Origin: an uncultured Clostridia bacterium
GTDB lineage: Bacteria > Bacillota > Clostridia > Oscillospirales > Ruminococcaceae
DNA length: 63,765 nt
Assembly: GCA_947631455.1 (NCBI GenBank)
Contig: CANRLH010000008.1
Span: 1-63,765, forward strand
Direction: 5' to 3'
Shown here: piece by piece, positions 1-10,300 of the stretch
Layout: every line of letters starts with the position of its first letter
How positions within the stretch are numbered: the first letter of the stretch is position 1
Program-made: the position numbers and the translations under genes
Notes under the pieces: model-generated
What the model saw: only the letters and a program-made list of their open reading frames with translations
The model's database searches: none
Told to the model about the DNA's origin: nothing

Positions 1-1245
1 CCAGCAGCAAACGCATATTTTGCATATATGACCAGGGGATGTGTAAACAAATGTGAATTCTGCGCAGTGCCAAAATTGGAGCCTGTATATAAAGAATATC
101 TCCCTGTTTCAGAGCAGGTAAAAATCGCAGAGCAGAAATATGGGGCCAAAAGAGACTTGCTGCTCCTTGACAATAATGTCCTTGCTTCGTGCAGATTTAA
201 TGACATCATCGACGATATTAAGCGGGCAGGATTCTCAAACGATTCTACATACTTAGAACCAAATGCATACGAGATAGCAATCCAAAATTTGCGGACAGGC
301 CAGAATGATCGAGGGTATATTAAATCCTGTGTAAAGCAGTTTAAGAAACTAATCGAAAAACGCGGTGTGGATAAATCACAGGAATTGTATGATATTCTCA
401 AAGATAATTATTTGTTGGAAGAGCACACCGCTACAAAAAAGGCTCTCTTAGATACCTACGATCAAATTAAACCGTTTTTTGACAGTTTTTATTCGAGCCA
501 TCCGCGTAAACGCTATGTGGACTTTAATCAAGGAATTGATTCTCGATTGATTACAGACGAAAACATGGCAAAACTGGCCGAAATTCCTGTTCGGCCTGTG
601 CGGATAGCGTTTGATCACTGGAGTCTACGAAAAAAATACGAAGAAGCAGTCAGAATTGCAGTTCGCCAAGGGCATCTTAATTTGTCAAATTATATTCTTT
701 ATAATTTTGAGGATAAGCCGATAGAACTCTATAAGCGACTGAAACTGAATGTCGATCTCTGTGACGAACTTGGTGCGAGCATTTATTCATTTCCGATGAA
801 ATATCATCCGATTGAAGACCCTGAGTATTTTAGTAATCGGGATTACATCGGAAAATATTGGAACAGAAAATTTATACGCACAATTCAAGCAATTTTGAAC
901 TCGACTAAAGGTAAAGTTGGTAAGGGTCACGACTTCTTCTGCAAAGCGTTTGGCTCAGATGAGAAGGAATACTACAAGCTACTGTATATGCCAGAAGCGA
1001 TGATTATTTACCGTTTCTATTTTGAGGGAATCGGCATAACGGACGAGTGGTGGAATGCATATACTGCATTAACCGATGATGAAAAAAATATTATCAACCC
1101 GATTATTGAACACAATGACTTTCATGACTTAGAAAGCAAAACAGACAATCAAAATGTTCTATCAGTTCTTAGGTACTATACTATTACTCGAGATGACGCC
1201 GAGCGCGCATTAAAAAGCAATCCGATTTGCAAAATCAGCGAATAA
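1..1245 (+). CDS. Radical SAM protein, 5' end outside window
   Basis: The reading frame is open from base 1, so the gene begins upstream and only its C-terminal 414 codons are here. About 13 residues in is the sequence CVNKCEFC, the CxxxCxxC motif that binds the [4Fe-4S] cluster of radical SAM enzymes. Later parts (FNQGIDSRL, then a region rich in Tyr and Lys) fit the rest of a TIM-barrel-like core with a C-terminal extension. Substrate and pathway cannot be read from the sequence. It is followed by a strong hairpin terminator and lies at the edge of a restriction-rich accessory region, so a defence or mobile-element role is possible but is inference only. Confidence 0.8.
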   Translation, partial: PAANAYFAYMTRGCVNKCEFCAVPKLEPVYKEYLPVSEQVKIAEQKYGAKRDLLLLDNNVLASCRFNDIIDDIKRAGFSNDSTYLEPNAYEIAIQNLRTGQNDRGYIKSCVKQFKKLIEKRGVDKSQELYDILKDNYLLEEHTATKKALLDTYDQIKPFFDSFYSSHPRKRYVDFNQGIDSRLITDENMAKLAEIPVRPVRIAFDHWSLRKKYEEAVRIAVRQGHLNLSNYILYNFEDKPIELYKRLKLNVDLCDELGASIYSFPMKYHPIEDPEYFSNRDYIGKYWNRKFIRTIQAILNSTKGKVGKGHDFFCKAFGSDEKEYYKLLYMPEAMIIYRFYFEGIGITDEWWNAYTALTDDEKNIINPIIEHNDFHDLESKTDNQNVLSVLRYYTITRDDAERALKSNPICKISE

Positions 1246-1265
1246 TACAGAGGGTTATATAGCAA

Positions 1266-1314
1266 AAATGACACACAGCAGACATCGTAATCTGTTGTGT
1301 GTCATTTCTGTTTT
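1266..1314 (+). terminator. Intrinsic terminator after radical SAM gene
   Basis: Arms AAATGACACACAGCAGA (1266-1282) and TCTGTTGTGTGTCATTT (1291-1307) pair over 17 positions with one G-U and an 8-base loop, and are followed by a T-rich stretch. The stem begins 20 bases after the stop codon. The near-symmetrical A/T flanks could let it work on both strands. Confidence 0.8.
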
Positions 1315-1480
1315 GCCCCGCTAAAAGGTCATCAGTTTAAATTTACTTGTTTTCGTAAATCCCTATGTTGAACCCTCAAAATGAGACTTTTTGCATAAAC
1401 ATATGGTACCCGTACGGGGCTGTAAATCCCCCATTTATTTATCTGATTTTCAGTAAGTTTGAAAAAATACGGAAAATACG

Positions 1481-1573
1481 GCATTTCAGAGCAAGTTGCA
1501 AAAATTCATTTACACTGTTTTATGCTAAGTTTTTGCACCTTTAGCGGACAAATAACGGACAAAATATTCGACA
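1481..1573. repeat. Direct repeat copy A, upstream of the small DUF6809-like gene
   Basis: This non-coding block (GCATTTCAGAGCAAG at its start, ending in a doubled GGACAAATAAC/GGACAAAAT motif) has a diverged partner at 5045-5140. Both sit upstream of copies of the same small gene. The rest of the 1246-1603 gap holds the terminator and otherwise A/T-rich sequence with no gene I can support. Confidence 0.55.
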
Positions 1574-1603
1574 TACCCTTGTATATTTTTTGATATTGAT
1601 GAT

Positions 1604-1918
1604 ATGAAGATGAGAAACATTTTTGATGAACTTTACGACTATGACCTGTTCCACCTGACCGAGATTGAGAACACTGACGGAGCATACAGGGCAGCACTCA
1701 ACAGACTCGTTAATGAGGACAAGGTAATGCAGTACCTTGATGATATAAAACGAAAGATCAGCGAAGCTATCTTCCGCCAATTGGAGCTTTTGAAGCAGAC
1801 CGATAGTTGCTACCAAAAGGCTGTCCTAAGCGGTGATGCTGAGAAAACGCTCGGTTTGGAGAACTACTTCGTCTACATGGCGAGAGAAGAGGTGTTTGAG
1901 TGTATGGTTTATATTTAA
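1604..1918 (+). CDS. Small DUF6809-like helical protein, 104 aa
   Basis: A 104-residue acidic protein predicted to be largely helical (FDELYDYDLF near the start, then YLDDIKRKISEAIF). Length and pattern resemble the small DUF6809 family often found in Clostridia accessory DNA; that link is from memory and has low specificity. No good ribosome binding site precedes the ATG; the second Met, two codons later, is an alternative start. A degenerate copy at 5306-5475 keeps the C-terminal half. It ends just before a hairpin terminator. Function unknown. Confidence 0.55.
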   Translation: MKMRNIFDELYDYDLFHLTEIENTDGAYRAALNRLVNEDKVMQYLDDIKRKISEAIFRQLELLKQTDSCYQKAVLSGDAEKTLGLENYFVYMAREEVFECMVYI

Positions 1919-1924
1919 GTTTGG

Positions 1925-1955
1925 ACGGCTGTGCTTTCGGGTGCAGCCGTTTTTT
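1925..1955 (+). terminator. Intrinsic terminator after small DUF6809-like gene
   Basis: ACGGCTG (1925-1931) pairs with CAGCCGT (1944-1950) around a 12-base loop, followed by six T. It starts 6 bases after the stop codon. Confidence 0.75.
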
Positions 1956-1961
1956 GCACTC

Positions 1962-2066
1962 TCATAAGGCAAAATTGAGATGAAATACATCGTTTATTGC
2001 TTTTCTAATATTGTCAGCAGTAAGACCAAATGCTTCAAGCTGTAATGTGTATATAATGTACTCCAT
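1962..2066 (-). CDS. 34-codon ORF downstream of mcrC remnant
   Basis: An ATG-started ORF (MEYIIYTLQLEAFGLTAD and on to HLNFAL) with plausible amphipathic composition lies 25 bases past the mcrC stop codon on the same strand. The frame stays open upstream of the ATG toward the mcrC stop, so it may be the tail of a longer gene. No ribosome binding site is visible before the ATG. Family not recognised. Confidence 0.25.
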   Translation of the reverse strand: MEYIIYTLQLEAFGLTADNIRKAINDVFHLNFAL

Positions 2067-2091
2067 AAAAATAATATCAAGTAATGCTTCA

Positions 2092-2754
2092 TTAATAAAA
2101 ACGTTTCACAATATCCTCTAACTGCTTTGAAATCTTCTCAAATTCCCGATTGAGATCCAGCGTCCTCGCCCCGATACTGTTTCCACCGATCACAAACGGC
2201 GCACCTTCGGGAAATACTTCATCCTCGGTTTTGACATAGAGCAGAAGTCCGGAAACATTGCCTGTATTTGCAATATCCATATTTTTCACATAGGCAAAAA
2301 TCTGATACAGATGTGCCGACCTCAGCGTTTCCTTTGAATAGCTTTGTGCCATTGATTTGCCGTAATATTTGGCATCAATGATAAGCGTTCTGCCGTCTTT
2401 CTGCAAGGTGATATCAGTTTGCATTCTGGGGAGAAACTGTATCATCGTCTGATCATTCTGCCCAGTCAGATTCCATTTCACCTGTACAGATTTCGGATTA
2501 AGCTCAGGGTGGTACTGCTTGTAATACTCCAATATAAACCTCTCATACAGCCGTTCCATATGTTCATCAGAAAAGGAAAGGAGTTTGTAACTTCCGTCTT
2601 CGGTGGTCTGGAGCATACCGTTCAGTACAAGATAACAGATATTCAGCAGCAGCTCGTAATTGCGGTTGTTCCGCTGGTAGATCAGCCTGTTCCAGGCGAT
2701 ATGACCGGGCTGAATCAGTTTCACATTGCCGAAAAACACACTTATCGGTCTCAA
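2092..2754 (-). pseudogene. mcrC: mcrC remnant, N-terminus deleted
   Basis: The last 220 codons match the C-terminal half of McrC, the nuclease subunit of the McrBC type IV restriction system that cuts modified DNA. RNNRNYELLLNICYLVL, FILEYYK and the PD-(D/E)xK core (MQTDITLQKDGRTLIIDAKYYG region) are intact. The N-terminal half is missing: upstream of about 2750 the sequence passes directly, in another frame, into McrB. The apparent ATG at 2752-2754 lies inside mcrB-derived sequence, so it is not an original start. Probably non-functional as a restriction enzyme, although the nuclease domain alone could in principle still be made. Confidence 0.8.
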
Positions 2755-4895
2755 TCAGCATCATCAGCTCGCCAAATATCTTGCTGAGATTTCCACGATT
2801 GATCTCATCAACGATGAAGAAATAGGGCTTGTCGGGGTTCTCCTTGCACCTCTCGCAGAAGTTGAAGAACACACCGCTTTGCAGTTCAAATCCGCCGCTG
2901 TCATTGGGGCGGTAACCTATAATGAAATCTTCATAGGAATAATTCTGATGAAACTGCACGATACAGATGCGGTTTTCGTTTTCCTCACCAATGATGGAAT
3001 ATGCAAGCCGTTTCGCCGAAAATGTCTTGCCCACACCCGGCGCACCTTGCAATATAATATTTTTCTTTCGGAGGACAAGAGAACGGAGCTTGTCATATTC
3101 CTTTTCTGTCATGAATACTTCGTTCAGAAAATCTGATTTTGTGTAAGACGGATAAAATTCATCTCTTTTTAAATCCGAAATTTTCAAGCCAAAATATGGC
3201 TTTAATATCAAATCTTCAAACAGTACATTATCAGTTACTTAACGCATGTGGAGTTGCAGTTTGATGTCCATACTTTCTTTTGTCCGGTGTATTTTTCGTG
3301 AATTGCCGAACGTGCAATCAGACGATATGACCTTTCATACCAATCGTAATCGTCACAGTCTGTTCCTCTTTCTTTATTCAGCTTTGCTTCATTTTCCGTA
3401 AATTGACCTAACAAAACAATTTCACCCGCATAGCAGAGAAAGAAATAATCACCTTTCTTTATTTCGTTCATATATACATAGCCTTGAGTAATGTTTGAAC
3501 CACCTGCAGAACCTGTAAACTGATTGACAACTACAATTTTTTTATCTTCAAATATTTTCCTCATTTTCACAGTGATTCCGCTTGTTTGTGGAGTACCGTG
3601 ACTGATTTTCCAGATAACAGGTTCATTGACAATGTCCTCATCAATACTATTACTTGTTGTTTTCTGATAACTATTCCCGTTTTCAATAAGCCATTTCGCC
3701 GCTTCTGGTTTGATAGAAATTCCTGAACCTTGCGGACTCCACTGTTGTTCAGGAAATTGATTTTTTAACATTTGCTGAGATAGTATATCATTTGTTCTGA
3801 AATCAATAGCTTTGGTAATCAAAACTTCTGCACAGCGTGTTCCATTTTTAACAACGCTGTAATCTATTATGTATCCTGATGCAAAAACATCTTTTGGCTC
3901 ATCGCCAAGCCTTATAAAAAACACAAGGTCACCGGGCTTTATATTCGAGCTTCTGCAACGCCAACTAATATAGAACCCTCCACCACTTTTCACAGTCTTG
4001 AACATTGTATCCAAACTGTATTCATCAATTTCATTTTCCCAATCGTAATTTTTAGAATTCCAAGTAAGAAGCCAAGCATTAACAAGGGTATCCTTATTGA
4101 CAGTTAATATACTATCTGAAACCTCCTCTTTTGCACGCTCCTCTTCATTGACCTGCTTTGAATACCGCCATGCTTCAAAGCTCAGTTCCTTGAAATCATT
4201 AAGGTCACTTTTATCACTTTGCAGGAAAGTACGCAATTTTTCAACAATATCAAAATATTTTTCTGATGATATTTTTGTCTCAATTTCCGGAAGTGTCTGC
4301 ACCAGTTCCGCAGGCATTTTTCCAGAATCATAGATGTACCATGTATTACGCTGATCAAGGTTCAGAAAGGCATCCGGCGCAATCCAGTATATCCCCATCG
4401 TGATCTTACTATTTCCATTTCCCTTTTTGTTTATCATCAAATCGAAATATTTCGACAATTTTGTCCTGTTTTCTGCTGTCGGTTCAGAAGCATAGACAAG
4501 TGCCGCCGAGAACAGTTCCCATAAATCGTCAATATCGCTCTCGTCACGTTCATCAACAAAATAATAAAAAGTCGCATTCTGATTATTAAGAACCGGAATA
4601 CTGTCAAATGATGTGGGAACAGGTGTGTAAATATTGAATATTTCTGCAATTGCAGAAAGAATTTTCACTCTGTTTTCTTTTTTCATTGAACTTTTGTTGA
4701 ACAATCCGAAAACCGTAAACGGATCCATATCCACAAGCTGATTTTCTTTTTCGAGTGTGGGCATTTGTAAACCCGTAATATCGTAAATTTTCATGACCTT
4801 TCCACAAGTCCGGAACGGTCATTCCTGAATTGAAGCAACTTTGCTGCAAACTCCTTGTAAAAATCGACCCAGTCGAATTGGTCTGTATTACTCAT
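2745..4895 (-). pseudogene. mcrB: mcrB remnant with two frameshifts and a 3' deletion
   Basis: McrB is the AAA+ GTPase that recognises modified DNA and drives McrC. Three lesions are visible. The real start is the ATG at 4893-4895 behind GGGAGGAC, giving MSNTDQFDWVDFYKEFAAKL, but this frame stops at about 4798; the next frame resumes at 4794 with KIYDITGLQMPTLEKENQL, so one A seems lost from a run. That frame holds an EVE-like wedge domain (about 230-360) and a second such region, then stops at 3235-3237 after TCVK. Homology continues in another frame (VTDNVLFEDLILKPYFGLK), with Walker A (GAPGVGKT) and the McrB-type DEINRG. It breaks off after GELMMLIETDK, where it is joined to mid-mcrC. Confidence 0.8.
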
Positions 4896-5044
4896 GATTT
4901 AGTCCTCCCAATTTGAATTGTCGTCGCTGCAATTACAAAAAACGTTATTAGCCTCCTTCATTCGCAAACGGTTTTAATAATATTCGAAAATATCCAACGC
5001 TTTTCGCCCACTTTGTTAAAATCCCTCAAAACGGCTAAAATAGG

Positions 5045-5140
5045 GCATTTTAGAGCAAGATACAAAAATTGAATTATGCTGATTTTGCCAACTTTTTGTG
5101 ACAATAAAGAACAAATAAAGAACAATTTTACAGCGTGCTT
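5045..5140. repeat. Direct repeat copy B, upstream of decayed small-gene copy
   Basis: Diverged partner of 1481-1573. It shares GCATTT(T/C)AGAGCAAG, then CAAAAATT, TGCT, TTTTTG and a doubled (A/G)GAACAAATAA-type motif in the same order. In the 4896-5507 gap this block and the gene remnant after it are the only structures I can support. Confidence 0.5.
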
Positions 5141-5305
5141 TTCAGTTTTTTATCATCATTCTCATCTTTGCTCTTGCGGAATCGCGTTTTCGGATATTGG
5201 GATCACATTAGCGGACAAAATTACCTTGATTTTTTGTATCTTTCGGATATAACGAAGCGACAGGCGGGAGAATATTTCAGGTATTATCTTTATTATACTG
5301 TGACA

Positions 5306-5475
5306 GATCTTACAGGCTCTCAACGAGAGCAGTATTGAGCAGCACATTGATGATATAAATCTGAAAGTCGATGAAGCTATAATAGCCAAGTGAAGCTTTG
5401 GCAATAGACTGATAGCTGCTATCAGAAAGATGTCCTCAGCGATGACATTGTGTTTGAGGGGATGGTTATATTTGA
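5306..5475 (+). pseudogene. Decayed copy of the 104-aa DUF6809-like gene
   Basis: Translation gives QALNESSIEQHIDDINLKVDEAI and then a stop. It matches AALNRLVNEDKVMQYLDDIKRKISEAI of the gene at 1604. After a frame change, CYQKDVLSDD matches CYQKAVLSGD of the intact copy. The N-terminal third is not recognisable and a stop interrupts the rest, so it is a pseudogene. With the upstream repeat block it forms a second copy of the whole small-gene unit, on the far side of the mcrBC remnant. Confidence 0.65.
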
Positions 5476-5507
5476 GTTTTGCCGGATGGGATTTTGTGGA
5501 AAGCTGC

Positions 5508-7286
5508 TTATAATATACTATTAAATATTCTGTTAGTCATAGAATAGTCGTTTGCATTTACACCATTCATAACTAATATTTCAGCAAAAGGAGAAACTCG
5601 GCGACCAATTTTTTGCGCTAAATCATGAATAATATCTTCGACATCATTTCCAAGTTTCTTGCCGCAAAGTATATACAACCCGGCTATTTGATCATTATCA
5701 TTTAATGTGCTGATGGAGAATAAGTATTTATATACTAATTCTTGTAGTTGATGAAGTCGTATATTTTCAGGTGTACTAAATTTTGCATCTACGATGATAT
5801 AATTAGTCGTATTGTCATACTCAATTTTTATAATATAGTCAGGTGTGTATGTTTTCCCTCTGTTGTTGTTATCTTGTTTGGAGTTTGAAGATGTATTTCG
5901 GAATATGTTTATTCCGTTAAAAGCTCTGTTATTGCCATAAATAACAGGCTGAAAAAACAATGTGAGTTTACTATCACCTTTATCAAAAATGAATGTATTG
6001 TTATATTTAGAAACCGTATAGTATCTATTATTTATACGATATGAAATGCGTTTTGATTCTGTTAAATTATAGTCAGTATTTCTGTTAATATGACGCAGCA
6101 TTTTTATTAGGCAATAGTATTCATATATTTTACTTGTTGAGATAAAACTTAAAAGCAACTCATCCTTTCCAAGATCATAATTACCAATAGAAAACCATCT
6201 ATGAATGACAATATATATTTGTCTATAAGCATTAATTGAACGAAAAACAGGCGTAACAACAGGAAGAGCTACAACTATATCTGCTGAAATATTGAAAAGT
6301 CTTGAATAAAAATAATACAACTGTTGGTAACTGTTTTGCAATGCTTTTAAAGATTCAATATAACCATTGATTCTTTTAATACTTTTTGAAAAAATCTGAT
6401 ACATCGAATCAATATATCCATCTTTTGGCGTAGTCTTACTTTTGAGATATGTTTTCTCTAATAAATTTTTTATTGTTATGTTGATTTCTGAAACCAGAGT
6501 TTTTAAGAATCCTATTATAATTCGGTTCTCATAAACGTCGGACGAATACGAACTTTTCTCTACTAAGACTCTATTTGGCTGATAATACTGATTATTGAAT
6601 CTGATTCCTGTATCATAGTTAACGACTGCAAGTTCATCAATATTGTTTGTTATATATTGTATGGTGCGTTGTGATATTGATTGTAGTTTATCAAATGAAT
6701 CTATGTCCTCCTTTTTTTCAAGTTTGCAATATGGATTATTTTTCAAATATTGATATGATTTTTTATAAATATCAAGTGTTTGTTCTAAAAATGCAATTTT
6801 TGCCTCCAAAGAAATAGTTTCATTTTCTTTAATTCCTGATATTATTGAAGAATATTTGTGCTCTTCATAAAGATAATCCTCACAATTTTTATATATGTAT
6901 TCAATCATGTTTATAACGCCGTTATTAATATCAGTATTTGATACTAATACAGCTATACTTTTAGAGTAATATTGTTTCCCATTCAGTTCAACTTCAATCT
7001 TGATTGCTCCAAAACTTTGTAAGAAAGGCTTATCGCAATCCTTTAGTTTAAATTTAACTCCATCCAATTCTTCACTACAAAACTCTGCATCATATGCTTC
7101 ATCATTGATATAAACTTTAGAAGGGAGAAGTGTAACACCTGTCAATAAAAACAAATAGGCATTATCGTTAAAAACCACTTCTTTGCCAGTAGGTATATCA
7201 AAAAACTCGCTTTCTTTATCTGTTTGGAGTAGCACCTCTACTTCCTCATGATATTTGGGCTGAAGCTTCAAAGTTATTATATCCAA
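5508..7286 (-). CDS. McrC-like nuclease of DUF2357 / PD-(D/E)xK type
   Basis: A 592-residue protein starting at a TTG, 7 bases after a strong GGGAGGAGG site and 16 bases after the AAA+ gene, so the two are co-transcribed. The N-terminal part is a beta-rich region followed by helices, as in DUF2357 proteins that replace the McrC N-terminus. Near residues 480-500, TPDYIIKIEYD followed by YIIVDAKFS is a PD-(D/E)xK nuclease core (D, then D-x-K), and QELVYKY follows as the usual helix. Known role of the family: DNA cleavage by McrBC-like restriction systems under control of the AAA+ partner. No frame breaks are seen. The target modification or phage trigger is unknown. Confidence 0.8.
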   Translation of the reverse strand: MDIITLKLQPKYHEEVEVLLQTDKESEFFDIPTGKEVVFNDNAYLFLLTGVTLLPSKVYINDEAYDAEFCSEELDGVKFKLKDCDKPFLQSFGAIKIEVELNGKQYYSKSIAVLVSNTDINNGVINMIEYIYKNCEDYLYEEHKYSSIISGIKENETISLEAKIAFLEQTLDIYKKSYQYLKNNPYCKLEKKEDIDSFDKLQSISQRTIQYITNNIDELAVVNYDTGIRFNNQYYQPNRVLVEKSSYSSDVYENRIIIGFLKTLVSEINITIKNLLEKTYLKSKTTPKDGYIDSMYQIFSKSIKRINGYIESLKALQNSYQQLYYFYSRLFNISADIVVALPVVTPVFRSINAYRQIYIVIHRWFSIGNYDLGKDELLLSFISTSKIYEYYCLIKMLRHINRNTDYNLTESKRISYRINNRYYTVSKYNNTFIFDKGDSKLTLFFQPVIYGNNRAFNGINIFRNTSSNSKQDNNNRGKTYTPDYIIKIEYDNTTNYIIVDAKFSTPENIRLHQLQELVYKYLFSISTLNDNDQIAGLYILCGKKLGNDVEDIIHDLAQKIGRRVSPFAEILVMNGVNANDYSMTNRIFNSIL

Positions 7287-7302
7287 AGGAATCCCTCCTC
7301 CC

Positions 7303-10300
7303 TTAGATTAGATATTGACAATAACCCATATTTCGTTCCTGAGCATCAATAATTTTTAAAATAGCATCTTCCGTCATATTAAGATTATACTCCTTACATA
7401 ACTGTTTCATTGAGTCAAAGAAACGTTCATAAATAGAATAGTAACCATTAATTTTAGGCAACAATTTTTGTACAACTGCAAAATCTAACGCTTTCTCTCT
7501 CGCAAGCGTATCAGGCTCGTCCTCCATAATTTCCTGAGCTGCCATTACATATTTTTTAATGCCTAACTGCGTACGTGGACTAACGTTCATTTCATAATCA
7601 TTGAATAGTTTGTATATTTCTTTCAGAGCCTTTTGTGTTATAGGATTCACTTCTGATGTCTTTGAAAATGCATTTATAAAGTTTTTCCATGTAATTATCT
7701 CTGCTGATGTTGAAGGAATATCAGAACTGTATTTAGGTTCAACTTTTGGAAGCTTTATGATACAAGCTCTATCAATAAGACGAGGGGATAGAGTTTCGGT
7801 AGTCTGATCAGTGTTAATTGTGGCTATGAATTTAAGCGTTTCAGGAACAAATAATTCTCGTTCTGCACCTATGTTTATATACATGTCATTCAATGATGAC
7901 CTGTCTGTAAGACGCATAAAATCTGCCCAATAGTACTCTATAGGGCTGAGATTCGCCTCATCAAGCATAATGATAAACGGATATTCAGAACTACCCCTTT
8001 CTACATCAAGGACTCGAAGGGCATCATATATTTTGCCATTGCTTTTATCATATTTTCTTGTTAAAGGATTATAATACCCTATAAGATCTCTTTTGGATGA
8101 CCAACCACGTTCTACTGAAACAGAAACAAAACGATTTATCCCTTCTCCATATTGTAGCAAGCCTAGGGTTTCTGCTACAATATTACACATTGATGTTTTT
8201 CCGGTACCAGGTTCTCCAGAAAAAATAGTTATGAAGTTCTGAGCAATACTAATGTAAATATTAATTATGTCATTACGACTGTACTCTCTTCTTGCTTTAA
8301 CGTAATTTACAATATAGTCTATAAGAGCAGTGTCACTTAATGTTGAAGGAGTAATTGAATCTAATTTTTCTAATTTCCCTCTATATTCTTTATCCTCCTC
8401 TTTAGAATCCCACGACGCCGCCTTTTTTATCATCTCACTTGAAATAAACGGATCAAAAGCTAAAGATGCCATTCCTGCCGAGCCAGCAGCGTCAATAGCA
8501 TTGCTTATTTCATTCTTTAAGGTGTTTAATTTCCGTTCATATTCATCTGTTTGTTTTTGAAGGTATCTCGTTGTCGTTTCCAACTCGTTCTGTTCTTCTG
8601 TCAATTTTTCTATACTATCACTTTTTGCTTTCATAACTTCCAGTTCTTCTCTAAGAGATTTGTTAAGCAATTTAAGCTTAGAAAGCTCTTCGGAGGATGC
8701 TGTCCCTGCCGAGTTCTTGTGCAACTCTACAATTTGCTTATTTAACTCCTCCTGTTCCCTTTTTAGTTCTTGTATAGTCTTGTCAGCATCTTCACTTTTT
8801 CTCCGTTCTTCACTATACTTACTCTGCAGTTCTTTAAAAACATCCGAATCAGTTATCATCTTATCAGCTACTGCAGATGGTGCTTCTTGATAAAGTTTGA
8901 GCAAAGACTCAAAAACCTCATGCTTCTTTTCATTAAATTTTTCAACATTATTGGTTATTTCTATCAGCCTATCAAGACGATTAGAAATAATCGCCTGTGG
9001 CAATTTAGCAAAGAATGGAGAATTGCTGCACAGATGAGCAAATTCTTCCGGTTTCGTTTTTGCAAGTTCCATTGATACGTCATCGGTTATTTTTTCAAGT
9101 AGTATTTCATCTGTAATAGTATCCTCATACTGTTGTTTATCCAAAGATGCCTGAATGAATCTGGTATATGTTGGATCTTTATAATAAGCCTGCTTTTCAA
9201 GTTCAATAACTTCTACATCTATAGATGAGAAAAAAGGAACTAAATAATTATTTTCGCTTGCTAAAGTATTTATATAAAATCTATCGTCATATGTCCTATG
9301 TAGGGCTTTAAATGGTCCATAATACTTATCATTATAATAAAGCACAACCATTTCACCATCAGTAATATTGGATTCAATAAGATTTATATTACCACTTATA
9401 AATGTTTTATCGGAAATGCTCTCTACCTCGCTGGTAACAACCTTATATATTTCACATTCATCTGCATAGCGAATTATATCACGCAACTTTTTGCCTTGTT
9501 GAACCAATCGTTGCAAATCGATCTTTACCTGATATGTTGCGTTGTCATTAGGTTCCAAATCGTAATTATCGATCTCTATTACATATACATTATTAACATA
9601 TTGATCTTCATCAAGATCCGCAGTTATTTCGTCAAAGAACGTTGCAGCTCCACCAGAATACGGATTATAAGCAAGATTTATTCCTCCGTTTATAGGATAA
9701 TCTTCTCTAAGCTTATCAACAGGAATTTCAACAAATCTGTCCTCTGCTAATTTATATTCGTACTGCGGAAAGAAATTATAAAATGTATTTCTCTTTTCAA
9801 TTCGTCCCAATAATTTCATAGTATTCTCCTCGAAATTATTTACATCAACTGATGAAATTTCTGCTTCTTCAGTAGATATCTTCGTGTCCATTATTGATGC
9901 GCATTTGTTTTTCCCTTCAATAGACTGTAATTTATCAATCCTTTTTCCGTTAAGGATGCAATCAAATATCTCGGAATCTACAAAAGTGTCAAAATACCTA
10001 TCATCATTAGATGATCCGTCGGCTCCATCTTCATAACACCACCTGAAAAAGAAAATTGTGATGTAAGACTTATTGTCATCTGTAATACTGCTAATTATAT
10101 CTTCATAACTGGAGCTTTCAAGTTTTAGGGAAATAAAAGATTTAATTGTGTTGTATGCCGTGTCTGCGAAAGTTTCCCTAAGCTCCAAAGACATAAGCAT
10201 CTCTACTTTGCTTTTTGATGACTTAAGCTTAGTTATTTTTCGCCTTATATCTCTATTGACAGGAAGAGCATTAATAATACTATTTAGCAACTCATCAGGT

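Noticed and set aside
3235-3240. Programmed frameshift joining the two parts of mcrB
   Set aside because: No slippery heptamer is present and a second frameshift plus a deletion occur in the same gene, so decay is the simpler reading.
5135-5338. 67-codon frame on the plus strand
   Set aside because: No ribosome site; it overlaps the repeat block and the decayed small gene in a different frame.
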